Positions 34,570 through 43,910 of a stretch of 64,000 bases of DNA are shown one piece after another (within the stretch, counting starts at the first letter, position 1; each line of letters starts with the position of its first letter). The notes under the pieces were generated by a model that worked only from the letters and a program-made list of their open reading frames with translations, searched no databases and was not told where the DNA came from. The stretch is from Faecalibacterium langellae (GTDB lineage: Bacteria > Bacillota > Clostridia > Oscillospirales > Ruminococcaceae). Made by a program: the position numbers and the translations under genes. The stretch is from positions 1-64,000 of the forward strand of contig NZ_NMTR01000011.1 of assembly GCF_002549775.1 (NCBI RefSeq). Reading direction: 5' to 3'.

Positions 34570-34770
34570 TTATGCCACAGGGTGAATTTTATTTTTGTAT
34601 GACTTTTCACAGCGGCGTAGTAAGGCCAGCGTGCCGGTAGCTTTCTCCTCGGACACGAGTACGGGTTGTGGCACCCAGCATCTGCTTCACATTCGCTCGC
34701 AGCTTGCTGGCCACGGCCCCAACAACAGCTCCCTGTTTCCGCCACTGGCGGCGGTCTCTGTTGTTGCAGG
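34570..34770 (-). repeat. Diverged dispersed repeat, copy E (tail portion)
   Basis: About 100 bases (roughly 34660-34760) match, inverted, the tail of copy B near 8370-8470, e.g. ACGGGTTG-GGCACCC and the GGCCCCAACA block. The two-hairpin head is only faintly recognisable (ATTTTATTTTTG and TTTTCAC near 34580-34620). The rest of the 34535-34920 spacer holds no gene. Confidence 0.55.
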
Positions 34771-34920
34771 CCATTCCATCGCCCGCCCTATTGCCCTTCG
34801 GGCAACAGGGTCCCACCCCAGCGGACGGTCCTCGGAGAAACTCCCTGCCTACTGGCCGGAAAATTGCATATTCCCTTCCATTCCAGTCAATACTCCCCAC
34901 CGGAAAGGCAGGGATGTTTC

Positions 34921-35847
34921 ATGCACAAACGGCACAAGCGCCGGGGCTGGGACCCGTTCTGGGCGTCGCTGCTGGCGACCCTTTTGGTGCTGGTGCCGCT
35001 GGTGGGCGGCACGGCGCTGCTCAGCCGCCAGCAATTGCACACCCAGCTGCGGCAAGCCGCCCGCAGTGAGAGCGGCATCCTCATCCGGCTGCCGAAGGCC
35101 GACGACCAGCTCACCGTGCTGCTGTGCGTGCCCGGCGAACAGCCCAGCTTTCTGCTGGCCTACCTGAACGCCAGCCAGAACTGCGTGCACCTGCTCAGCG
35201 TGCCCTCTGTGCTGACTGTGCCCTTTGCCGAGGGCGAAGCCACCCTCGCCCAGTGCTACACCGCCGCAGGCCCGGCCCGCTGCCGCGAAGCCCTGACTGA
35301 AACGCTGGCCCTGCCGCAGGATACCCATTACCTGGCCCTCTCGCCTGCTGTGCTGGAACGCATCGCGGGCCGCTACGGGCCGGTGCGGGTGAGCCTTTCC
35401 GGCGCGCTGACCGACGACGAGCTGGCCCGCTATGGCCGCAGCCGGGCGGTGCAGGGCATCTCGGCCGGGGACGCCCACGAACTGCTCTGCCAGCTGCAGG
35501 CCGATGCGGCCCTTTCACCCCAGCGCACCGCCGCCGCCCGGGCCGCCGTGTGGGACGCCTTTTTCCGGCAGAACCTCGACCTGCTGCCCACCACCCTGCC
35601 GGACGCCCTGCGCGGGGTCAGTTCTTCCCTGCTCACTGACCTGACCGCACTGGACTACGACACGCTGGAGCGCACATTGGAATTCCTCGCGAACAACGCC
35701 GCCAGCATCGAAGCACAAGCCCTGCCCGGCGATTGGGACACGGCCACCGGCACTTACACCGTCACCGATGCTTCCCGCGCGGCGGTGCAGACCTTCTTCA
35801 ACGTCTCGCCCACCGAGGCGCAGGCGTCGTCTTTCAGCGAACCGTAA
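34921..35847 (+). CDS. Divergent LytR-CpsA-Psr-like membrane protein
   Basis: 308 residues with an N-terminal basic stretch and one membrane helix (WASLLATLLVLVPLVGGTALL), then an extracytoplasmic domain whose layout resembles LCP phosphotransferases (ILIRLPKADDQLTVLLCV, LLSVPSVLTVPF, YLALSPAVLERIAGRYGPVRV). The LCP catalytic Arg and Asp of S-I-P-R-D are replaced (SVPSV), so attachment activity is doubtful. ATG 34921 is the first residue of a plausible signal anchor; GGGA is upstream. Its 3' end overlaps the convergent regulator gene by 94 bases. Confidence 0.65.
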   Translation: MHKRHKRRGWDPFWASLLATLLVLVPLVGGTALLSRQQLHTQLRQAARSESGILIRLPKADDQLTVLLCVPGEQPSFLLAYLNASQNCVHLLSVPSVLTVPFAEGEATLAQCYTAAGPARCREALTETLALPQDTHYLALSPAVLERIAGRYGPVRVSLSGALTDDELARYGRSRAVQGISAGDAHELLCQLQADAALSPQRTAAARAAVWDAFFRQNLDLLPTTLPDALRGVSSSLLTDLTALDYDTLERTLEFLANNAASIEAQALPGDWDTATGTYTVTDASRAAVQTFFNVSPTEAQASSFSEP

Positions 35848-37193
35848 CCCAGCACCAGCGTGCCCGCTGCCGAAGGTGCGTCGCCGGTCAGGTCGTAGTC
35901 ACTCAGCAGGCCCAGCTCCATGCCCGCAGCCGCAGCGGCGCGGCGCAGGGCGGCATCCGGCGGCGGGTCCCTGAGCGCTGCCAGCAGGTGCAGCCCGGTG
36001 TGCAGCCCTGCGAGGGTCAGCTCACCCGGTGCGAAAGCTGCCGTCAACGCTGCGGTCAGGGCGTCGCGCCGGGCCTTGTAGGCCACCCGTTCCCGGGCCA
36101 GATGCCGGGTGAAGTAGCCCTCGGTGATGAACCGGGCCAGCGTCTGCTGCTCGAAGCGGCTCACCGTGCCGGAATAGAGCCGGTACTTTTCCCGCCAGGC
36201 GGGCAGCAGATGCTCCGGCAGCACCATGTAGGCGATGCGGATGCTGGGCGCGAGGCTGCGGGAGCAGGTGGAAAGGTACACCACCGGGCCGTCCGCGCCC
36301 GCCATGCCCTGCAGGCTGGGCAGCGGGCGGGTGTCGAAACGGAACTCGGAGTCGTAGTCGTCCTCTATAATGTACCGCTGCCTCGGTTTGCGGGCCGCCC
36401 AGTGCAAAAGCTCTGCCCGGCGGCCTGCCGGCATGGTGACGCCGGTGGGGAACTGATGGCTGGGCGTGACGTAGCACACCGCCGCATCCGAGCGGTTCAG
36501 TGCCGCCACCGAAAGGCCGTCGCCGTCCACCGGCACACAGCAGCAGGGCACGCCGTTGTTTTCCAGCACCTGCTTTGCACGGGGGTAGCCCGGCGTCTCC
36601 ACTGCCGCCGGGCCGGGCAGCAGCGGGGCCAGCAGGCCCAGCAGGTATTCCAATCCCGCACCCACCACGATCTGGTGCGGCCCGCACTGCACGCCGCGAT
36701 ACTCGGAAAGATAATCGGCCAGCGCCTGCCGCAAAGCCGGGTCGCCCTGGGCATCGCCGTGGGTGAGCAGCTCGGGCGAGGAATACAGCAGCTCCTTCTG
36801 CAGCCGCGCCCAGGTGCGGAACGGGAACAGCCCCGGGTCCACACCCCGGGTGGAAAGATCGTATCGCACCGGCGGCGCGGGCGGCTGGGGCTGCGGCTGT
36901 CTGGGCAGCGCTGCGGCTTCCGGCGCGGCCGCCTGCGGCAGGGCCAGATATTCCTGTACATAAAAGCCGCTGCGCTCCCGCGATTCCAGATACCCTTCCG
37001 CCGCCAGCATCTGGTAGGCGGCATCCACTGTGTTCACCGAGACGGACAGCTCCGCCGCCAGCCGCCGCTTGCCGGGCATCCGGGTGCCCGCCGCCAGCGT
37101 GCCGCTGCGCATCTCCCCGGCCAGGCTGCGATAGAGTTGCTCGTACAATGGCACGCCGGAGTCTGCATCCAGTGCCGTGGTCAGATGGACCAT
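35754..37193 (-). CDS. MocR/PdxR-family regulator (GntR HTH plus aminotransferase-like domain)
   Basis: 479 residues. Residues 1-75 are a GntR winged HTH (GVPLYEQLYRSLAGEMRSG, then SVNTVDAAYQMLAAEGYLE). The rest is a class-I aminotransferase fold (VGAGLEYLLGLLAPLLP, EDDYDSEFRF). The residue that should be the PLP lysine, in T-F-S-K-S-L, is Arg312 here (TCSRSLAP; the codon is CGC), so a Schiff base cannot form as usual. It is divergent from an ECF S component, a layout typical of PdxR and vitamin B6 uptake. AGGAGGAA precedes the start. Confidence 0.92.
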   Translation of the reverse strand: MVHLTTALDADSGVPLYEQLYRSLAGEMRSGTLAAGTRMPGKRRLAAELSVSVNTVDAAYQMLAAEGYLESRERSGFYVQEYLALPQAAAPEAAALPRQPQPQPPAPPVRYDLSTRGVDPGLFPFRTWARLQKELLYSSPELLTHGDAQGDPALRQALADYLSEYRGVQCGPHQIVVGAGLEYLLGLLAPLLPGPAAVETPGYPRAKQVLENNGVPCCCVPVDGDGLSVAALNRSDAAVCYVTPSHQFPTGVTMPAGRRAELLHWAARKPRQRYIIEDDYDSEFRFDTRPLPSLQGMAGADGPVVYLSTCSRSLAPSIRIAYMVLPEHLLPAWREKYRLYSGTVSRFEQQTLARFITEGYFTRHLARERVAYKARRDALTAALTAAFAPGELTLAGLHTGLHLLAALRDPPPDAALRRAAAAAGMELGLLSDYDLTGDAPSAAGTLVLGYGSLKDDACASVGETLKKVCTAAREASVTV

Positions 37194-37247
37194 AAAACCT
37201 TCCTCCTGTCTGGGCATTCTGCCAAACTGACCCCATAAAAAAACTTT

Positions 37248-37286
37248 GTTCTGGGTATTTTCATGGTGCCAGTTCTGCGTATAATA
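37248..37286 (+). promoter_or_regulatory. Divergent control region: direct repeats and promoter of the ECF S component
   Basis: GTTCTGGGTAT (37248-37258) and GTTCTGCGTAT (37272-37282) are near-identical direct repeats 24 bases apart, the arrangement MocR-type regulators bind. The second overlaps a TATAAT (-10) with TTTTCA 16 bases upstream. GGGTAT (37253-37258) and ATACCC (37292-37297) also form a dyad around it. Confidence 0.6.
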
Positions 37287-37400
37287 GGAGCATACCCGCC
37301 GGACACCCAAATGTCAAGTAGGATTGTAGGTTTATCTGCAAGTCCGCGGGAAAATGAGAGTCTTTGGAGCTTTCATTGGAAATTGGAGGGAACGTACATC

Positions 37401-38054
37401 ATGTCTACTACCGCAATGTGGCTGCTGCTGGCAGTCGTTGTCATCGTCATTCTGTTTGCCAGTGTGCTGTATAAGCGCACCTTTACTACCAAGGAGCTGG
37501 CCCTCACCGGCGTCATGGCCGCGCTGAGCCTTGTGGCTTACCTGTTCTTCCGCATCCCGTTCTACGGCGGCTCCTCGTTCCATCTGGGCAACACCTTCAC
37601 GGCCCTGACCGCCCTGCTGCTGGACGGCGTTTCCGGCGGTCTGGCCGGTGCCATCGGTCTGGCCCTGGCCGACATCCTGGCCGGTGACCCGGGCTATGCC
37701 ATCACCACCTTCGTGCTCAAGTTCATCATCGGCATCACCTGTGGTGCCGTGGCCCACAAGGCCTTCAAGCTGCGCGATCTCGATAAGCACAGCGCAGGCT
37801 ACCTCGTCAAGGTCATCGCGGCCGCCGGTTCCGGCCTGCTGCTGAACGTGGTCACCGACCCGTTCCTGGGCTACTTCCGCAATGTGTACATCTTCGGTCA
37901 GGAATACACCGTGGCGCAGGCGCTCTCCAAGATCGCCGGCGGCGTCACCTTCGTGAACAGCGTGGCCTCCACCGTGTGCGCTGTCATCCTGTACCTCGCC
38001 CTGCGTCCGGCTCTGGAGCGCGCCGGTCTGCTGCCCAAGGGCGAAAAACACTAA
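37401..38054 (+). CDS. ECF transporter substrate-binding (S) component
   Basis: Membrane S component, 217 residues, about six helices. It shows the family pattern FHLGNTFTALTALLLDGVSGGLAGAIGLALADILAGDPGYAITTFVLKF, preceded by a short N-terminal helix. It would work with shared EcfA1/A2/T, which are not in the window. The divergent PdxR-like regulator suggests a vitamin B6 form as substrate; riboflavin or a thiamine precursor are alternatives. Start at 37401 has TTGGAGGG upstream. Confidence 0.85.
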   Translation: MSTTAMWLLLAVVVIVILFASVLYKRTFTTKELALTGVMAALSLVAYLFFRIPFYGGSSFHLGNTFTALTALLLDGVSGGLAGAIGLALADILAGDPGYAITTFVLKFIIGITCGAVAHKAFKLRDLDKHSAGYLVKVIAAAGSGLLLNVVTDPFLGYFRNVYIFGQEYTVAQALSKIAGGVTFVNSVASTVCAVILYLALRPALERAGLLPKGEKH

Positions 38055-38078
38055 GCTATCTCTCTATCCTGATACAGC

Positions 38079-38139
38079 ACCGCTGCCCTCGCTTTGCCGG
38101 ACATCTCCTATCCTCCGGCGGCGGGGGCAGTGGTGTTTT
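38079..38139 (+). terminator. Terminator after the ECF S component
   Basis: Long imperfect stem with outer arms CACCGCTGCCC and GGGGCAGTGGTG, followed by TTTTC. Confidence 0.65.
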
Positions 38140-38147
38140 CTGCGTTC

Positions 38148-38176
38148 TTGTGCAGCTGCCGCATTTGTGCTATGCT
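38148..38176 (+). promoter_or_regulatory. Promoter of the MATE gene
   Basis: TTGTGC (38148-38153), 17 bases, TATGCT (38171-38176). Confidence 0.6.
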
Positions 38177-38212
38177 TAAAAATACAGTCGATTTTTGAGA
38201 GGAGGATCCATC

Positions 38213-39574
38213 ATGGCTGCTGTCAAAGCACCATCCAACCAGAACACCAACCTGATGACCGAGGGCAGCATCGTGAAGAACCTGCTGCTGTTTGCCCTGC
38301 CGCTGATCCTGGGCAACCTGCTGCAGCAGATGTACAACACCGCCGACAGCATCATTGTGGGCAATTTTGTGGGCAGCAATGCGCTGGCCGCCGTGGGCTC
38401 CAGTGGCTCACCCATCTACCTGCTGATCGGCTTCAGCCAGGGTGTGGCCGTGGGTGCGGGCGTTGTCATCTCCCAGTATCTGGGTGCCGGGGACCACAAA
38501 GAGACCCGGGAGGCCGTGCACACCTCGCTGGCCATTGCGGTCCTCATGGGCCTTGTGCTGACCATCGGCGGCGTAGCCTGCTGCCGGGCGCTGCTTACCG
38601 CCATGAATACCCCCGCCGAGGTGATGGGCGACGCAGTGACCTACCTGCGGCTTTACTTCGGCGGCGTGCTGTTCAGCGTGGTGTATAACATGACGGCCGG
38701 CATCCTGAACGCGGCGGGCAACTCCCGCCGGTCACTGGTGTATCTGGCCGCTGCGTCGGTGACCAACATCGTGCTGGACCTGGTGCTCATCGCCGGGCTG
38801 AAAATGGGGGTGGCCGGTGCCGCCATCGCCACCGACCTGAGCCAGCTGGTCTCCTGCGTGCTGAGCCTGCGCTTTTTGATGAAGACCGACGACGCCTGCC
38901 ATGTGGAGCTTTCCGGCATCCGGCTGCACCGCAGCATGGCAGGCCGCATCATCCGGGTGGGCCTGCCCACCGGCATCCAGAACATGGTCATCTCCATTTC
39001 CAACGTGCTGGTGCAGGCCGGTGTGAACGGCTACGGTGCCGCCGCCATGGCAGGGTTCGGCGCTTACATGAAGATCGACGGCTTCAACATCCTGCCCGTG
39101 ACCAGCATCAGCATGGCGGCCACCACCTTTGTGGGCCAGAACTACGGTGCCGGGCGGCTGGACCGGGTGAAAAAGGCCGTCTGGGTGACCTTGGGCATCG
39201 GCATCCTTTACACCCTGTGCACCGGCGCGGCTCTGCTGGCCGGACAGGACTTCATTCTGCACCTGTTCACCCGGGACGAAGCCGTCATTGCCTTCGGTAA
39301 GCTGGCCATGCACTGGTTCTGCCCGTTCTACTTCCTGCTCAGCATCCTGCACGGGCTGGCAGGCGCGGTGCGCGGCACCGGGGCCAGCGTGCCGCCCATG
39401 GTGGTGCTGCTGGTGTCGCTGTGCCTGTTCCGCATTGTGTGGATCCAGTGGGTGCTGCCCTCCTTTTCCACCATCAACGGCATCTTCCTGTTGTACCCGG
39501 TCAGCTGGGGGCTGGGTGCCGTGCTGATGGCTCTTTACGCCTGGAAAGGCAAATGGATGGAATATCATACCTGA
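38213..39574 (+). CDS. MATE-family multidrug/metabolite exporter
   Basis: Cation-coupled exporter, 453 residues, twelve helices in two repeats. The first repeat opens with LLLFALPLILGNLLQQMYNTADSIIVGNFVG, the second with GRIIRVGLPTGIQNMVISISNVLVQAGVN, both MATE signatures. ATG 38213 has AGGAGG upstream. Monocistronic; substrate unknown. Confidence 0.94.
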   Translation: MAAVKAPSNQNTNLMTEGSIVKNLLLFALPLILGNLLQQMYNTADSIIVGNFVGSNALAAVGSSGSPIYLLIGFSQGVAVGAGVVISQYLGAGDHKETREAVHTSLAIAVLMGLVLTIGGVACCRALLTAMNTPAEVMGDAVTYLRLYFGGVLFSVVYNMTAGILNAAGNSRRSLVYLAAASVTNIVLDLVLIAGLKMGVAGAAIATDLSQLVSCVLSLRFLMKTDDACHVELSGIRLHRSMAGRIIRVGLPTGIQNMVISISNVLVQAGVNGYGAAAMAGFGAYMKIDGFNILPVTSISMAATTFVGQNYGAGRLDRVKKAVWVTLGIGILYTLCTGAALLAGQDFILHLFTRDEAVIAFGKLAMHWFCPFYFLLSILHGLAGAVRGTGASVPPMVVLLVSLCLFRIVWIQWVLPSFSTINGIFLLYPVSWGLGAVLMALYAWKGKWMEYHT

Positions 39575-39584
39575 CGTTATGACG

Positions 39585-39619
39585 CAAAAACTCCCCCGGC
39601 GTTGCCGGGGGAGTTTTTT
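39585..39619. terminator. Bidirectional terminator between MATE and rlmA-like genes
   Basis: Stem CTCCCCCGGC / GCCGGGGGAG with a GTT loop, A5 before and T6 after. Confidence 0.92.
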
Positions 39620-39624
39620 ATTTC

Positions 39625-40473
39625 TCAAAGTTTTTCAAACACCAGGAACCGGAACGAAATTTCCGTTTCCAGTTCCGGCAGTGCGGCCAGACGCTCGGCA
39701 CCGCCGCGCGGGGTCTTCCAGTAATAAGGCGTCATGGCGAACAGCGCTTCCAGCTGGCCGTGGGGCACCGTGATGCGCCCCGCAACTTCCCGCTCTCCGA
39801 TGGCCTTGAAGCCTTCGTAGGCGATCTCCTGCACCGGGTTCTTGTAGGGCTTTTCGTACAGCACCGCCTTCATCTGATAAAGGTGCTCGGCCCCGGGCAC
39901 CACGTAGATCATCCGCCCGCCCGGGCGCAGCACCCGCAGAAATTCCTCCTGCGCAAAGGGCGAAAAGCAGTTCAGCAGCAGATCGGCCCAGCCGGTGCGC
40001 ACGGGCTGGCCAAAGCTGGACGCCACGGCGTACTGCGCGGTGGGCAGGGCCTTCGCGGCCAGACGCACCGCCGGCTTTGCGATGTCAAAGCCCGCCAGCT
40101 GCAGCGGGCGGCCGGTCTCGGCAAATTTCTGCGCGATGCACCGGTCGTACCAGCCCTCGCCGCAGCCTGCATCCAGCAGGTGCAGCGGCGCATCCGGGGC
40201 GGCAGGCACGCCATACTCGACGCACAGCTCGCCCAGCGCCTTGCCGAAGATGCCGTAGTACCCGGCGTTCAGAAAGGCGCGGCGGGCCGCCACCATCTCT
40301 TTGCTGTCGCCGGGAGCTTTGGTGCGCATGCTCTGCACCGGCAGAAGATGCCAGTAGCCCTCTTTGGCGCGGTCAAAGCAGTGGCTTTTTTCGCATTTCA
40401 GGACGCTGTCCCCGGAAAGGCGCGCGCCGCACAGCGGGCACTGCCACGGGGCGAACGGTTCACTTCTGCTCAT
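39625..40473 (-). CDS. RlmA-like 23S rRNA (guanine-N1)-methyltransferase
   Basis: SAM-dependent methyltransferase, 282 residues, of the RlmA I/II family (G745 or G748 of 23S rRNA). The N-terminal zinc finger is CPLC...CEKSHCFD, followed by [10 protein letters not shown] and [15 protein letters not shown], both RlmA hallmarks, then the SAM motif [12 protein letters not shown]. Its ATG overlaps the stop of the DEAD-box gene (ATGA), so both act in ribosome/RNA care and are coupled. The methylated position cannot be decided. Confidence 0.9.
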   Translation of the reverse strand: MSRSEPFAPWQCPLCGARLSGDSVLKCEKSHCFDRAKEGYWHLLPVQSMRTKAPGDSKEMVAARRAFLNAGYYGIFGKALGELCVEYGVPAAPDAPLHLLDAGCGEGWYDRCIAQKFAETGRPLQLAGFDIAKPAVRLAAKALPTAQYAVASSFGQPVRTGWADLLLNCFSPFAQEEFLRVLRPGGRMIYVVPGAEHLYQMKAVLYEKPYKNPVQEIAYEGFKAIGEREVAGRITVPHGQLEALFAMTPYYWKTPRGGAERLAALPELETEISFRFLVFEKL

Positions 40474-42386
40474 ACTTCGTCGCTGTGGTCCTCAATGGGG
40501 GCGGTGGCACCGCCGTGGGCGTTCATATACTCCTCAAAGTTCGTGAACTTCTGCTGCGGCGGGCGGCGGCTGATGAGCACAAGGCCCGGGTCCTCATCGC
40601 GGGCGGCAGCGCCGCGGCCCCGGCGGGCAGGCTCTGCCTTGGGGGCGCGGGCGGGCTGGGCACTGCGGCCAGCGTTCTGGCTGCGGCCGCGCTGGTCATT
40701 TCGGCTGCGGCTCTGCTCTGCATTCTGGGTGCTCTGGCCGTTCTGGGCACCACGGGCCGGGCGGTCACTGCGGTCATTGCGGCGGCCCTTCTGCTGGCCC
40801 TGTGCATTGTTCTGGGCCGGCTGAGCGGCACTGCGGATGGCCGGGGCAGCAGGGGCTGCCGGGGTCTTCTTGGCAGAGCGCAGCGGGGTGGCCTCCGGCG
40901 CGCTCACAAAGTGGGGGTCGAACTTGGGCTGTGCATTGCTGCCGCGGGCCGGGGCATTCTGTTCCCGGCGGGGGCGGCTGTTATTATTGGAACGGCGGTC
41001 ATTGCTGCGTCCGCCGGAAGTACGCTTGGTATCATCCATGGGTTGTTCCTCTTTTTCCAGTTTTGCGGGCTGCTTTGCCTGCGCCTTGGGCGCGGCGGCA
41101 GCCTTTTTTTCAGGCTTTGCCTTTGCGGCTGCAGGTTTTTCAGCCTTGGCGGCCTTCTGTGCCTGCGGTTCGGGCTGCGTGTCGGCCTGTGCGGCAGCCG
41201 CCTTCGGCTTTTTGCCGCGCACGGGCGGCTCCGGGCGCACCGGGGCGGGCACGCCGTCCCAGGGGTGGCCGCTCACCACGGGGATCTTGCGGCGGTTCAG
41301 CTTTTCGATGCCCGCCAGATACTCCTGCTCCTCGGGCGCGCAGAAGCTGACAGCCGTGCCGTCGGCACCGGCGCGGGCCGTGCGGCCGATGCGGTGCACG
41401 TAGGTCTCCGGCACCTCGGGCAGGTCGTAGTTGAACACATGGGACAGCTCACTGATGTCGATGCCGCGGGCGGCTATATCGGTGGCCACCAGCACGCGGG
41501 TCTTCCCGGCCTTGAAGTTTTCCAGCGCGGTGACGCGGGCGGTCTGGCTCTTGTTGCCGTGGATGGCCGCTGCCGGGATGCCCTGCTTGGTGAGGTCTTT
41601 GGCGATCTTATCCGCGCCGTGCTTGGTGCGGCTGAACACCAGCGCGTTCACCACGGGGGGCTGCAGGTTCTTGATGAGCCAGGGCAGCAGGAACTTCTTG
41701 TTGCCCTTCTCCACATGGTAAAGGCTCTGCTGGATGCGGTCCACCGTGCTGGACACCGGGTCCACCTTGACGAAGGCGGGCTTGCGCAGGATGCCGGCGG
41801 CCAGCTGCTCGATCTCGGCGGGCATGGTGGCGCTGAACATCAGGTTCTGGCGCTCCTTGGGCAGCTTGGCGATCACCTTTTTCACATCGTGCACAAAGCC
41901 CATATCCAGCATGCGGTCGGCTTCGTCCAGCACGAAAATTTCAAGGTCCGACAGATCAATGAAGCCCTGACCGATCAGGTCGTTCAGGCGTCCCGGGCAG
42001 GCAATGAGGATGTCCACGCCCTTTTTCAGCGCTTCCACCTGCGGTGCCTGGCCCACGCCGCCAAAGATGACGGTGCTGCGCAGCTTGAGGTACTTGCCGT
42101 AGGCTTCAAAGCTCTCGCCGATCTGCAAAGCAAGCTCGCGGGTGGGCGTGAGGATCAGGGCCCGGATAGCCCCCTTGCGGCGGGGCGGGTTGGCTGTGAG
42201 GCGGTCCAGCATGGGCAGCGCAAAGGCAGCCGTCTTGCCGGTGCCGGTCTGGGCGCAGCCCATCAGATCCCGGCCGGACAGCACCGGCGGGATGGCAGCC
42301 GCCTGGATGGGCGACGGGGTCTCGTAGCCCGCCTCCTGCACAGCGCGCAGCAGCGGGGCGGACAGATTCAATTCTTTAAATGTCAT
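40470..42386 (-). CDS. DEAD-box RNA helicase with long basic C-terminal tail
   Basis: ATP-dependent RNA helicase, 638 residues. Motifs: Q motif (F..L.L then P-T/S-PIQ), [50 protein letters not shown]. From about residue 370 the protein becomes an Ala/Lys/Arg/Gln-rich low-complexity tail with [19 protein letters not shown]-like segments, likely an RNA-binding region. CshA/RhlE type. Start at 42386 has AGGAGA upstream. Probably handles ribosome assembly or mRNA decay alongside RNase Y. Confidence 0.93.
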   Translation of the reverse strand: MTFKELNLSAPLLRAVQEAGYETPSPIQAAAIPPVLSGRDLMGCAQTGTGKTAAFALPMLDRLTANPPRRKGAIRALILTPTRELALQIGESFEAYGKYLKLRSTVIFGGVGQAPQVEALKKGVDILIACPGRLNDLIGQGFIDLSDLEIFVLDEADRMLDMGFVHDVKKVIAKLPKERQNLMFSATMPAEIEQLAAGILRKPAFVKVDPVSSTVDRIQQSLYHVEKGNKKFLLPWLIKNLQPPVVNALVFSRTKHGADKIAKDLTKQGIPAAAIHGNKSQTARVTALENFKAGKTRVLVATDIAARGIDISELSHVFNYDLPEVPETYVHRIGRTARAGADGTAVSFCAPEEQEYLAGIEKLNRRKIPVVSGHPWDGVPAPVRPEPPVRGKKPKAAAAQADTQPEPQAQKAAKAEKPAAAKAKPEKKAAAAPKAQAKQPAKLEKEEQPMDDTKRTSGGRSNDRRSNNNSRPRREQNAPARGSNAQPKFDPHFVSAPEATPLRSAKKTPAAPAAPAIRSAAQPAQNNAQGQQKGRRNDRSDRPARGAQNGQSTQNAEQSRSRNDQRGRSQNAGRSAQPARAPKAEPARRGRGAAARDEDPGLVLISRRPPQQKFTNFEEYMNAHGGATAPIEDHSDEV

Positions 42387-42410
42387 GGTTCTCCTAATTT
42401 CAAGTGGCAC

Positions 42411-42566
42411 TTCCCCATTGGCTTCCCCCGGTCGGGGGAAGCTGTCTGCACAGCAGACTGATGAGGGCGCGTCAGTTGCACACATCTGCTGTCCCATCAC
42501 CCTCATCCGTCATTTCGCTTTGCTCAATGCCACCTTCCCCCGGCTGGGGGAAGGCTTTTGGGGGAG
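42411..42566. repeat. Palindromic repeat cluster between DEAD-box and DUF1015 genes
   Basis: Two GC-rich palindromes, GCTTCCCCCGG / CGGGGGAAGC-like (42421-42442) and CCTTCCCCC / GGGGGAAGG (42532-42554), bracket a segment containing TGATGAGGG and its inverse CCCTCATC. It appears to be a miniature inverted-repeat element. No ORF. Confidence 0.65.
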
Positions 42567-42571
42567 CGTTC

Positions 42572-43864
42572 TTATTTTACAATTTTCCGGCACTCGATGT
42601 AGTACCGCTTTTCCTCCGCGTGGCCCATGCTGAAGGTCTTGCGGGGCAGCACACCGCCCATCACGACGCCCTTGAACAGGTCGCTCTTGGCAAACGGCGG
42701 CATCAGGAACGCCACAGCGCCCTTCTTGCACAGGGCACGGACGGCAGGCTCGTCGTGGACGTAATCCACGCGGGCCTCCTTGTGGTGTTCGAGGTAGTAT
42801 TCAATGAATTCGTCGATGGTGCCCACGGTCAGCGGGGCGGTGGGGTCCTCAAAGCTGAGCACATTGGCCATGTGGGGCCCGGCCAGCGTGAAGGGCTGCT
42901 TCTTGCTGCCGCCAAAGCAGCAGCCTGCCATGTTGGCGTCGCTCCAGGTGATCAGCGCCAGCAGCACCGCCGCACAGTCCACATTGAACAGCACGCGGTG
43001 GATGGGCTCGATCTCGATGGCGGGCGAGTGCACGTTGCACACCTCTGCCAGACACCAGCGGGCCGGATGGTTCGCGGCCTGCTCCGGCGTCAGGGTCTTT
43101 TTCAGTTCCTCCCAGCAGGCCTTTGCGGTGGCCAGCGAGTGGTTGCCGTCGCCCACAGCCAGGGTCAGCGGGTCGCGGCGGGTGGCATCCGGGTACTTTT
43201 TGTCAAATTCTTCCTGGCTGCCCAGCACGTCCAGCGCATGCTCGATCTGCGCGATGAGGGCAGGGTCCTCCACAGCCCATCCTGCGATGTGGCCGCCGCC
43301 CAGCATCAGCTCACCCTCATACACCTTGGGCAGCTCCGCCTTATGCGCCGCCACCGGCTCGATGAGGGTGCAGCCCGGGTCATCGGCCAGCATCATGATG
43401 TGGGGCGTTTCCAGCGCCGCGCCGGTGCGCACCTTCATGCGGGGCGGGATGCGGCTTTCCACCGTGCTCTCGCTGGGGCGCACGGCGCAGGGTGCGCCGC
43501 GGCGGTAGCTGTAGGCTTCCAGATCCACCATGCCCACAAGGCCCTGCCGCACCCGGCCGCTCTGCTCGGTGCGCTCGACGTAGATAAAACCGTCCACGCT
43601 GCGGGTGAGCACGTTCTGCTCGTAATCCTTCATGGTGGCGTGGATCGTTTCAACACGGGCGTCCGCGTCGCCGTCCTCCAGATAGACTTCCGGCAAAATC
43701 AGGTTCAGGGTGCTGGGGCTGCCTGCTGCGGCAGCCTCGGCCTTCTGCCAGTATTCGCGGTCGCTGGTGAACTGGTCGCAGGCGATGCAGCCCCACTGTT
43801 CCAGCGGGATCTGCGCAGAAGGCAGAAGGATGTGGGCCGGTGCAAAGCAGGATTTCGAATTCAT
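42572..43864 (-). CDS. DUF1015 family protein
   Basis: Conserved soluble protein of unknown function, 430 residues, full length for DUF1015. It contains EQWGCIACDQFTSDREYW near the N-terminus and VGDGNHSLATAKACWEE in the centre, the two most conserved blocks. No catalytic assignment is established. Start at 43864 has GGGAGGAA upstream. Last gene of a run from rpe through the Rnf-like trio and a DUF4015 protein, 46 bases after the latter. Confidence 0.9.
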   Translation of the reverse strand: MNSKSCFAPAHILLPSAQIPLEQWGCIACDQFTSDREYWQKAEAAAAGSPSTLNLILPEVYLEDGDADARVETIHATMKDYEQNVLTRSVDGFIYVERTEQSGRVRQGLVGMVDLEAYSYRRGAPCAVRPSESTVESRIPPRMKVRTGAALETPHIMMLADDPGCTLIEPVAAHKAELPKVYEGELMLGGGHIAGWAVEDPALIAQIEHALDVLGSQEEFDKKYPDATRRDPLTLAVGDGNHSLATAKACWEELKKTLTPEQAANHPARWCLAEVCNVHSPAIEIEPIHRVLFNVDCAAVLLALITWSDANMAGCCFGGSKKQPFTLAGPHMANVLSFEDPTAPLTVGTIDEFIEYYLEHHKEARVDYVHDEPAVRALCKKGAVAFLMPPFAKSDLFKGVVMGGVLPRKTFSMGHAEEKRYYIECRKIVK

Positions 43865-43910
43865 AGCAGATTCCTCCCTCTCTATAAAAGCCAGAAACGT
43901 TCCAAAAAAC

